This document shows, one piece after another, positions 1 to 5,420 of a stretch of DNA of 5,420 bases. How positions within the stretch are numbered: the stretch's first letter is position 1; every line of letters begins with the position of its first letter. The stretch spans positions 1 through 5,420 of the forward strand of contig JASJPG010000069.1 in the NCBI GenBank assembly GCA_031426815.1. The letters are read 5' to 3'. This DNA is from PFJX01 sp031426815. GTDB taxonomy: Bacteria > Pseudomonadota > Gammaproteobacteria > Burkholderiales > Thiobacillaceae. The position numbers and the translations under genes are program-made. The notes under the pieces were generated by a model that was given only the letters and a program-made list of their open reading frames with translations, had not been told where the DNA came from and ran no database searches.

Positions 1-557
1 AACCGGCCGACATCGAAGGCACCGGCCTGCTCACCCTCGACCATGCCGACAGCGAGTCCGATCAGTGGATCTATTTACCTGCGCTCGAACGTGTGCGCCG
101 CATCGCCTCGAACCGCAAGGCCGGCCGCTTCGCCAATTCGGACTATTACTACGAAGATTTGCGCAGCCGCAAAGTCGAAAACGACGAGCACCGCATCATC
201 GGCCGCGAGACCATCGGCGGCGTGAGCTGCGAAATACTGGAAAGCACACCGGTCGAAGCCGACAACTCGGTCTACCTCAAACGTGTAACCTGGCTGGACA
301 CGAACACCCTGCTGCCGATGCGTATCGACTTTTACGAAAAACGCGAGGATCAGCCCAGCAAACGCTGGCTGCAATTGAAGCGAGAGCGCGTAAAAGGGCT
401 TTGGACCGTGATGGACAGTACGCTGACCGATCTCTCCAGCGGCCACCAGACCCGCCTGACCATCGAACAGATCCTGTATGACCGCCGCTTGCCCGCGCGA
501 CTGTTCTCGACACAGACGCTGGAAGACGAAAGCGCTGAAGAAGATTACCGTCCGTAA
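1..557 (+). CDS. LolA-like outer membrane lipoprotein-sorting protein, 5' end missing
   Basis: This is the C-terminal 184 residues of a periplasmic protein of the 'outer membrane lipoprotein-sorting protein' family (LolA-like fold, PF17131 type). The reading frame is open from the left edge, the first whole codon is at position 3, and it stops with TAA at 555-557. Recognition rests on the family's signature stretch, seen here as P-A-D-I-E-G-T-G-L-L, then D-Q-W-I-Y-L-P-A-L with R-V-R-R-I (visible residues 20-34), then a Gly/Phe/Ser-Asp segment leading to Y-Y-Y-E-D-L (48-53). Later come a G-x-x-C segment and the beta-strand pattern typical of the half-barrel. Family members are usually around 250 residues, so the signal peptide and roughly 70-90 residues lie upstream. 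Proteins of this fold carry lipid or acyl cargo across the periplasm and are often encoded beside MMPL-type RND pumps, as here. The role as cargo carrier for the downstream pump is inferred. A GTG at 93 in this frame is internal and not the real start. Confidence 0.85.
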   Translation, partial: PADIEGTGLLTLDHADSESDQWIYLPALERVRRIASNRKAGRFANSDYYYEDLRSRKVENDEHRIIGRETIGGVSCEILESTPVEADNSVYLKRVTWLDTNTLLPMRIDFYEKREDQPSKRWLQLKRERVKGLWTVMDSTLTDLSSGHQTRLTIEQILYDRRLPARLFSTQTLEDESAEEDYRP

Positions 558-562
558 CCAGT

Positions 563-567
563 GAGGT
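563..567 (+). promoter_or_regulatory. Ribosome binding site that sets the barrel-protein start
   Basis: GAGGT lies 8 bases before the ATG at 576. It overlaps the alternative in-frame GTG at 561, so it cannot serve that codon. This favours the ATG and gives a protein that begins directly with a standard signal peptide. Confidence 0.6.
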
Positions 568-575
568 ACGAAAAA

Positions 576-1982
576 ATGAAAATCCAGCAACCCCTGCTCA
601 ATGCCAGTCTGGCTGCCCTGTTCCTGACCGCGCTGATGCCGACAGTCGCCTTCGCAGCCAAGGATCAGGCCGACGTCGCCGCGGATGCAGCCTCTGTTTC
701 GACCGACGACATGCTGGACGAAGAAGCACCGGCGCCGAAAGCCAAAGCCAAAGCCAAGAAAAAATCCAAATCGAAAACCGCCAAACAGGGCGTCAGCCTC
801 AAGATCGACATGTTGCGCGCCGAGTTGGGCGGATTCACCGAAAACGCCGCACCCGACAGCGATACCTATCTGAATGGCGCCGTGAGTATGAAAGGCCAGA
901 GCGGCGCGCTGGAATACGGGCTGGGCTTGCGTTTCGATGGCCATGCCCAGACAGGTACGCCCGACTATTCGCGCGGCAAGCTCGACTACACCGAAAACTA
1001 TCTACGCTGGCGCAATCCCGACCTGCGCATCACCCTCGGCACACAGAATCTGCTCTGGGGCCGGGTCGATGAAATTCCGCCGGTGGATCGCTTGAGTCGT
1101 GCCGATCTCTCCCGTTTCGTGCTCGATCGACTGCCGGATCGGCGCCGCGCGGTGCCGGCCGTACGTCTGGAAAGCTTCCAGGGCGACTTCAAAATCGACG
1201 CCGCCTGGTTGCCGGCATTCGACCCGGCCGTTCTGCCCGACGCCCGCAGCGTCTGGCACCCGGTCGACACGGCCAACGGGCGCATCCTCGGTCTCGGCAC
1301 ACTTGCGTTGCTGCCCGGCATGTCGTTGGCATTGGGACGCGAAGATGACCATGGCAGCGGTGGCGGCGGCATCCGCGTCACCCATACCGGCGGCAGTTTC
1401 GATTACGGCCTGAGCCTGCAACGCGCGCGGCAATCCGTACCGTACTACCAGGTTGCGCTCGGGTTCCCCAGCGTGACGCTCACTGCCGTACATCCCTATA
1501 GCTGGGTGCTCGGCGGCGAACTGGAAGCCCAACTGGCCGGTGCGACCTGGCGTCTGGAAGCGACCTGGAGCAGCGACATGCCGGTCACCGCACCGACGAC
1601 TTACGCCTACCGTACCGAACCCGCCACCGATCTGGTCATGGGCGTCGAGTTCTTCCCGGGCGATGGCGAGACCCGCGTCACCCTGCAACTTGCCGGCCAC
1701 AAGACGCATACGGACTCCGCCGCCCTCGACCGCACCGAGTTCTACAGCCTGAATGGCGAACTGGAACGGACTTTCGTGCAGGGCCGTTGGCGCGGCAACC
1801 TGCGCTTTTTCAACGGCCTGGATCAGCACGATGTCTACCTGAATCCCAAGCTGACCTATCTGGGCATCGACCAGCATGAGTTTTTCGTCGCGGCACATCT
1901 GTTCAGCGGAGCCGAGCAGACCCTGAGCGGATTCCACAAGGACCACGACATGATCAGCGTCGGCTGGCAGGCCAAGTTCTGA
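576..1982 (+). CDS. Outer-membrane beta-barrel protein of an RND/MMPL transporter operon
   Basis: This is a complete 468-residue secreted protein predicted to sit in the outer membrane. Residues 1-27 form a Sec signal peptide: Lys at position 2, a hydrophobic core around 12-26, and an A-F-A cleavage site before Ala28. The mature N-terminus is unusual: an acidic stretch (about 44-50) is followed by an Ala/Pro/Lys-rich segment (51-70). From about residue 73 to the end the sequence alternates polar and hydrophobic residues with many Gly and aromatic residues, as in a transmembrane barrel, and it ends in ...V-G-W-Q-A-K-F with the terminal Phe used for BAM-dependent assembly. A region near residues 153-200 (L-G-T-Q-N-L-L-W-G-R, then D-R-L-S and D-R-R-R-A-V-P-A) resembles barrel proteins of the DUF1302 / alginate-porin kind, but I cannot assign a family firmly. 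It starts 18 bases after the LolA-like gene and precedes the pump gene, so it is probably the outer-membrane part of the same system. A GTG at 561 would add five residues (M-R-Y-E-K) and is less likely. Confidence 0.8.
   Translation: MKIQQPLLNASLAALFLTALMPTVAFAAKDQADVAADAASVSTDDMLDEEAPAPKAKAKAKKKSKSKTAKQGVSLKIDMLRAELGGFTENAAPDSDTYLNGAVSMKGQSGALEYGLGLRFDGHAQTGTPDYSRGKLDYTENYLRWRNPDLRITLGTQNLLWGRVDEIPPVDRLSRADLSRFVLDRLPDRRRAVPAVRLESFQGDFKIDAAWLPAFDPAVLPDARSVWHPVDTANGRILGLGTLALLPGMSLALGREDDHGSGGGGIRVTHTGGSFDYGLSLQRARQSVPYYQVALGFPSVTLTAVHPYSWVLGGELEAQLAGATWRLEATWSSDMPVTAPTTYAYRTEPATDLVMGVEFFPGDGETRVTLQLAGHKTHTDSAALDRTEFYSLNGELERTFVQGRWRGNLRFFNGLDQHDVYLNPKLTYLGIDQHEFFVAAHLFSGAEQTLSGFHKDHDMISVGWQAKF
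738..755 (+). repeat. In-frame hexanucleotide repeat AAAGCC x3 encoding Lys-Ala
   Basis: Three perfect tandem copies of AAAGCC are followed by AAG and an A-rich run. They lie inside the barrel-protein gene and encode Lys-Ala repeats at residues 55-60 of the Lys-rich segment after the signal peptide. Because the unit is six bases, copy-number change by slippage would keep the frame and only alter the length of the basic segment. Confidence 0.8.
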
Positions 1983-2043
1983 GCCGAAACCCGCAGCGCG
2001 AACAACAAGACCCACCCCGCTTTTCTTTTGATTGGAACCGAGC
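1983..2043 (+). other. Short spacer between barrel and pump genes, no terminator seen
   Basis: This 61-base gap has no evident GC-rich hairpin followed by T residues. A pyrimidine-rich tract at about 2015-2030 is followed by GGAA at 2034-2037, which lies 6 bases before the GTG at 2044 and is the best available ribosome binding site for the pump gene. Co-transcription of the two genes is therefore likely. Confidence 0.5.
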
Positions 2044-4365
2044 GTGCTCAAGCTGCTCAAGGCGCTTCACCTACGTTTGATGCAACCGCAACTGCTCAAG
2101 TTGCGTACCGCCATCGCCTTGTTGGTGATCATCAATCTGGGCGCGCTCGCGCTGTTGTCGAGAGTGGAATTCGACAATTCACCCGAACGCTATGTACCGC
2201 ATGACACGCCGGCGGCGAAGATTGAAAGGGAGTTGCGCAAGGAGTTCCCCAACGATGAAAGCCTGATCGGCCTGTTTGCCGGCGACAACCTGCTGGAAGG
2301 CGCCGACATTTATTCCGAGGCCTTTCTCGCCGCGCTGGACCGCGTCGCGGTACGTATGGAGAAGCATCCGCTGGTCGACCGGGTTTTCTCAGTCACCACG
2401 ATGGACCACATCACCGGCACCGACGATGGTTTCTCGGTCGAGAAACTGATTGACCGGGAAGCCCTCAAGGACGCCACGCCGAAGGAACGGCGCGAACGCA
2501 TCCTGGCCGATCGTTTTGCGCCCGGCTTGCTGATTTCCAAGGACGCCTCGGTCCTGGCCATCGTTGTACGCCCCAAATTGCTTGGAGGGAGCAGCCAGCG
2601 CGCGGAAGTGGAAGCCGCGTTTCGTGCCGCGGTCAAGGCGGAGCAACTCGACCGCTACATGATCGCCGTCGCCGGCCCGGTGCCGCTCGACGTCGCCGAG
2701 CTGAACTCGATGATCCAGGACAGCATCATGTTCACGCCGCTGGTAGTGCTGCTCGGCCTGCAACTCTTGCTCTGGGTGGTCGGACGCTTCCCTCCCATCG
2801 TCATCGGCGCGGTCGCCATGAGCACCGTCGTGCTCAGCACGTTGGCCATGGTTTCGATCATCGGCCAACCCTATACGCTGGTCACCGCCATGCTGCCGAC
2901 GCTGCTGTCGGCCTATACCGTCGCCAACCTGCTGCATCTCTACGCGGCGTTGTTGCGCATGCGCAATGCGGGATTTCGCCGGCCGATGCGCGTCATCTTC
3001 GCGCTGCAGGAAGTCCACAAACCCACCCTGTACAACGTCCTCAGCACCAGTGCCGGCATGCTCAGCGTGGTCCTGATCCCGATTCCGCCGGTACAGGTTT
3101 TCGGTCTGATGGGCGCCTTTGGCGTCCTGATGATCTATCTGGTGTTGTTCTATCTGATCCCGCCGCTGCTGGTGCGCTGGGATCGCGGGCCTTGGCCGCG
3201 CGGCGGCAGCGGCTTTGCCTGGACACGTCGCATTTCTTTCGGCATCGCCAGTTTCAGCATGCGTCGCGCCGGTTGGGTCGTCGGCGCAATCGTCCTGGCT
3301 GTCGCAGCAAGTGCGCCGCAGATCATGAAAGTGGAGGCGGAATCCGATCTGCTCAAATTCTTCGATGCCGATCATCCGCTGACGCGTTCCACCAACATCG
3401 TCGAATCCCGCCTGGTCGGCGTCACCACGCTGGAGATCGTGGTGGATGGGCCGGGCCGCGACTCACTGAAGAATGTCGCGCGCCTGCGCGTCATCAAATC
3501 GGTGCAAGACTGGGTAGAGAAACAGCCGGAAGTGGATCGGGCTTCTTCCATGATGGATGTCATCGAGGAAATGAACTGGGCTTTCCATGGCGAGGATGCC
3601 GCCTTCCGACGCCTGCCCGACAACAACAAACTGCTCAGCCAGTTACTGCTGATTTACGACGGCAGGGATCTCGAAGAAGTGGTGAATCAGGAATATCAAC
3701 GCACCCGCATTCTGCTCAGCCTGAACGTGCATGGCGCCAACGGCATCGAGAAGGTGATCGAACGGATCAAGGCGCATGTGGCTGCGCAAGACAGCCTCGG
3801 TTTGCGCTGGGATATCGCCGGTTACGGCCGCCTGCTCTCGGATCAGGAAGATCTGCTGGTTCCCGGCCAGATAAAAAGCTTTGCCAGCGCGTTCATTCAG
3901 ATATTCATCCTGATGTTGATCTTGTGGCGTTCCGTTCCGATCGCCATCATCGGCATGTTGCCCAACATCGCCCCGCTGTTTTTCGTCTTCGTCGTGATGG
4001 GTGCCAGCGGCATCTATCTGGACATGGCCACGGTCCTCATCGCCAGCGTGGTATTGGGCATTACCGTCGACGACACCATCCACTTCTTCCACAACTTCCA
4101 GGAAAGACGACGCAAAGGCTGCGGCGTGGTGTTTTCGCTGGCACGCAGCTTCGACGCCTCCGGCCGCGCCGTGGTGGCGATCTCGCTGCTGCTGGTCGCA
4201 CAATTCATGCTGCTGGCCGGATCGCGTTTCCAGCCCTCCGCCAATTTTGGTCTTCTCGCATCGACCGGCCTCCTCTCCGGCCAGATCCTGGAACTGTTGC
4301 TGCTGCCAGCGCTGGTCGTCCTCTGGGGCAAACTCAAGCTGCGCCACCCATCCATTTCACTCTAA
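2044..4365 (+). CDS. RND-superfamily permease, MMPL / HAE-3 type
   Basis: This is a complete inner-membrane transporter of about 773 residues, built as two similar halves in the usual RND layout. Predicted membrane segments are TM1 about 22-38, TM2 230-247, TM3 251-273, TM4 280-302, TM5 333-350, TM6 352-376, TM7 409-427, TM8 614-628, TM9 631-655, TM10 660-684, TM11 705-727 and TM12 736-760. Large periplasmic domains follow TM1 (39-229, opening with the family-typical F-D-N-S-P-E-R-Y-V-P) and TM7 (428-613). TM10 carries G-I-T-V-D-D-T-I-H-F with Asp676 and Asp677, the expected proton-relay acids. The matching site in TM4 reads Y-T-V-A-N-L-L-H-L and lacks acids. HAE-3/MMPL pumps move lipids and other hydrophobic molecules using the proton gradient. 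The LolA-like and barrel genes upstream suggest export towards the outer membrane, with unknown substrate. The start is uncertain: GTG 2044 has a weak ribosome site (GGAA), TTG 2032 would add four residues and ATG 2080 would remove twelve. At ~773 residues it is shorter than HAE-1 pumps (over 1000) and fits HAE-3. Confidence 0.9.
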   Translation: MLKLLKALHLRLMQPQLLKLRTAIALLVIINLGALALLSRVEFDNSPERYVPHDTPAAKIERELRKEFPNDESLIGLFAGDNLLEGADIYSEAFLAALDRVAVRMEKHPLVDRVFSVTTMDHITGTDDGFSVEKLIDREALKDATPKERRERILADRFAPGLLISKDASVLAIVVRPKLLGGSSQRAEVEAAFRAAVKAEQLDRYMIAVAGPVPLDVAELNSMIQDSIMFTPLVVLLGLQLLLWVVGRFPPIVIGAVAMSTVVLSTLAMVSIIGQPYTLVTAMLPTLLSAYTVANLLHLYAALLRMRNAGFRRPMRVIFALQEVHKPTLYNVLSTSAGMLSVVLIPIPPVQVFGLMGAFGVLMIYLVLFYLIPPLLVRWDRGPWPRGGSGFAWTRRISFGIASFSMRRAGWVVGAIVLAVAASAPQIMKVEAESDLLKFFDADHPLTRSTNIVESRLVGVTTLEIVVDGPGRDSLKNVARLRVIKSVQDWVEKQPEVDRASSMMDVIEEMNWAFHGEDAAFRRLPDNNKLLSQLLLIYDGRDLEEVVNQEYQRTRILLSLNVHGANGIEKVIERIKAHVAAQDSLGLRWDIAGYGRLLSDQEDLLVPGQIKSFASAFIQIFILMLILWRSVPIAIIGMLPNIAPLFFVFVVMGASGIYLDMATVLIASVVLGITVDDTIHFFHNFQERRRKGCGVVFSLARSFDASGRAVVAISLLLVAQFMLLAGSRFQPSANFGLLASTGLLSGQILELLLLPALVVLWGKLKLRHPSISL

Positions 4366-4372
4366 TTTTCAT

Positions 4373-4399
4373 TCAAGCAATTGCCGCCGCCGCCGATAC
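4373..4399 (+). promoter_or_regulatory. Candidate sigma-28 (FliA) promoter of the chemoreceptor gene
   Basis: The -35 box TCAAGCAA (4373-4380) and -10 box GCCGATAC (4392-4399) are separated by exactly 11 bases. The known enterobacterial FliA consensus is TAAAGTTT, 11 bases, GCCGATAA. The -10 box matches 7 of 8 positions and the core -35 (TAAA) 3 of 4. Transcription would begin near 4406, leaving a leader of about 70 bases before the ATG at 4475. Chemoreceptor genes are typical late flagellar genes driven by sigma-28, so the context agrees. The call is based on pattern and spacing only. Confidence 0.6.
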
Positions 4400-4462
4400 C
4401 TGCGGGTGTCGTGAGGTTGCGGCAACCACGGCGCAGCACATTCGACTGCGAATTCGGCAGCA

Positions 4463-4467
4463 AAGGG
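4463..4467 (+). promoter_or_regulatory. Ribosome binding site of the chemoreceptor gene
   Basis: AAGGG lies 7 bases before the ATG at 4475. It supports this start over the in-frame ATG at 4556 (Met28), which would give a shorter cytoplasmic tail before the first membrane segment. Confidence 0.6.
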
Positions 4468-4474
4468 AAATATC

Positions 4475-5420
4475 ATGCGTGACAACTTGGGCGGCGAGCA
4501 TCGAAGCGAAGCTCAGAGCAGTTCCGGTTCGGCAGCAACTGCCGACACCAACCCGATGGCGCCGCTCAAGCGCCTCTCCATTCGCATTCGCCTGGCCGGC
4601 ATCATGGGCATGGTGGTCATCATGGTGCTGGTGGGAACAGCCATCGGTATGGGCGGCCTCTATGTCACCAGCCAGGACATGCGGGTGCTGTATCACAATC
4701 GACTGGAGCCGATCAGTCTGATCGGGCAGATCGTCGGCCTGATGAGCGAAAACCAGACCCAGATGGCGCTGGCCGTACAACACGCGCCGGACAGCCCGTT
4801 CGCAACACAGCATGACCATCCGGTCAGCAAACACTACGACACGATCCTGGCCAATCGCGACAAGATCGGTGCACTGCTGGATGCATTCAAGGCAATCGAG
4901 ATCCCCCCTGAACAACAGGTTGCCGCATCAGACTTTGCCGAAGCGCGTGCACGTTACGTCAAGGAGGGCCTGGAACCCGCCGTGCAGGCACTGAAAGCAA
5001 ACGACTACGCGGCGGCTACACAGATCCTGCTGACCCGGGTCAATCCGCTCTATAGCGCGGCAAGGGACAAGATGGCCGTATTGCGCGATCAATTGCAAGA
5101 ACATGCCCAACGCGACTATCAAGTCGCCGACGCGCGCTATCACACCTTGCTTGAGGTCGGACTCATCGGCATGGGCATCGGCATCTTGCTGGTGCTGTGG
5201 TTCGCCCGGCAGTTGATGCGAGGCATCGTGCAGCCGCTGAATCGAACCATCGGCTATTTCCAGCGCATCGCCGAAGGGCGCTACGACACCCCTATTTTGA
5301 TCGAACGGCAAGACGAGATCGGTCAGGTGCTGACGGCGCTGGCTGCCATGCAAACCCGACTCGGTATCGACATGGAGGAGGCCCAGCAGACGGCAACCCG
5401 CAACTTGCGCATCAAGACTG
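4475..5420 (+). CDS. Methyl-accepting chemotaxis protein, N-terminal part (3' end beyond window)
   Basis: The frame is open from ATG 4475 to the right edge, giving 315 residues of an inner-membrane chemoreceptor. A Ser/Ala-rich cytoplasmic tail (1-35) precedes TM1 (about 39-64, rich in Gly, Met and Val). The periplasmic sensor (65-225) is helical and resembles the Tar-type four-helix bundle: Y-H-N-R-L-E-P-I near 73-80, N-Q-T-Q-M-A at 93-98, and an H-D-H-P-V-S-K-H motif at 113-120 that I recall from other proteobacterial receptors of this class. TM2 covers about 226-244. A HAMP domain follows (about 245-298), with its conserved Pro254 and the D-E-I-G motif at 280-283. The last visible residues, T-A-T-R-N-L-R-I-K-T, resemble the link into a PAS domain seen in many HAMP-PAS-MCP receptors; this is inference. 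The methylation helices and the CheA/CheW-binding hairpin must lie downstream. The ligand cannot be deduced. A sigma-28-like promoter upstream suggests it is expressed with flagellar genes and separately from the transporter operon. Confidence 0.88.
   Translation, partial: MRDNLGGEHRSEAQSSSGSAATADTNPMAPLKRLSIRIRLAGIMGMVVIMVLVGTAIGMGGLYVTSQDMRVLYHNRLEPISLIGQIVGLMSENQTQMALAVQHAPDSPFATQHDHPVSKHYDTILANRDKIGALLDAFKAIEIPPEQQVAASDFAEARARYVKEGLEPAVQALKANDYAAATQILLTRVNPLYSAARDKMAVLRDQLQEHAQRDYQVADARYHTLLEVGLIGMGIGILLVLWFARQLMRGIVQPLNRTIGYFQRIAEGRYDTPILIERQDEIGQVLTALAAMQTRLGIDMEEAQQTATRNLRIKT

Larger units (their letters stand above)
4366..4474 (+). other. Intergenic region between the transporter operon and the chemoreceptor gene
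   Basis: This 109-base gap is the longest non-coding stretch in the window. It holds the sigma-28-like promoter described separately, a short GCC triplet run just before it (about 4383-4394), and a tight inverted repeat GGTTGC-G-GCAACC at 4415-4427. No intrinsic terminator is visible, because no T-run follows the repeat and its loop of one base is too small for a normal hairpin. Confidence 0.6.

Noticed and set aside
561..575. GTG at 561 as start of the barrel-protein gene
   Set aside because: The best ribosome binding site (GAGGT at 563-567) overlaps this codon and is properly spaced for the ATG at 576, which starts a clean signal peptide.
1002..2060. Long antisense open frames (also at 75-944, 2389-3375 and 3643-4347 on the - strand)
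   Set aside because: They lie opposite well-supported genes, have compositions rich in Gln, His, Gly and Arg with no recognisable domains, and are expected in high-GC coding DNA where the antisense frame seldom meets stop codons.
4381..4427. Possible terminator after the pump gene (TTGCCGC / GCGGCAA pairing, and GGTTGC-G-GCAACC)
   Set aside because: The first pairing has a loop of about 31 bases and only seven pairs, the second has a one-base loop, and neither is followed by a T-run.
3192..4721. A 509-residue + strand open frame overlapping the pump and chemoreceptor genes
   Set aside because: Its translation is Arg/His/Gly-rich low-complexity sequence without domains, it runs across the intergenic region, and it overlaps two genes with clear family motifs.
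4775..4845. Cluster of His residues in the receptor's periplasmic domain as a new metal-binding site
   Set aside because: The H-D-H-P-V-S-K-H pattern appears, from memory, in many Tar-like receptors of proteobacteria, so it is better read as a family trait than as a special metal site.

Overview
The window looks like chromosomal DNA of a high-GC Gram-negative bacterium, most likely a beta- or gammaproteobacterium. The evidence is an outer-membrane beta-barrel with a Sec signal and a C-terminal Phe, an RND permease, a Tar-like chemoreceptor, strong GC bias at third codon positions and a sigma-28-like promoter of proteobacterial type. The genus cannot be named from the sequence. All genes seen are on the + strand.

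Positions 1-4365 hold three consecutive genes that look like one operon. The first is the 3' part of a periplasmic LolA-like 'outer membrane lipoprotein-sorting' protein, cut by the window edge. The second is a complete outer-membrane beta-barrel protein of about 468 residues. The third is a complete RND-superfamily permease of the MMPL/HAE-3 type, about 773 residues. Gaps are 18 and 61 bases, with no terminator visible. One inner-membrane pump, one LolA-fold periplasmic carrier and one outer-membrane barrel suggest a trans-envelope route for a hydrophobic or lipid-like substrate, by analogy with HpnN-type hopanoid transporters and MMPL/LolA pairs of aryl-polyene clusters. No HlyD-type adaptor or TolC-type channel is present in the window. 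The substrate is unknown.

Positions 4366-4474 are intergenic and contain a good candidate sigma-28 (FliA) promoter. From 4475 to the window end runs the N-terminal part of a methyl-accepting chemotaxis protein: first membrane segment, Tar-like periplasmic sensor, second membrane segment and HAMP. Its signalling part lies beyond the window. It is probably a separate transcription unit, controlled with the motility genes.

The main points for a second look are the compact transporter cassette, the loss of the acidic transmembrane pair in the N-terminal half of the pump while the C-terminal half keeps it, the sigma-28 promoter, and a Lys/Ala hexanucleotide repeat at the mature N-terminus of the barrel protein. 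No mobile element, CRISPR array, tRNA or rRNA was seen.
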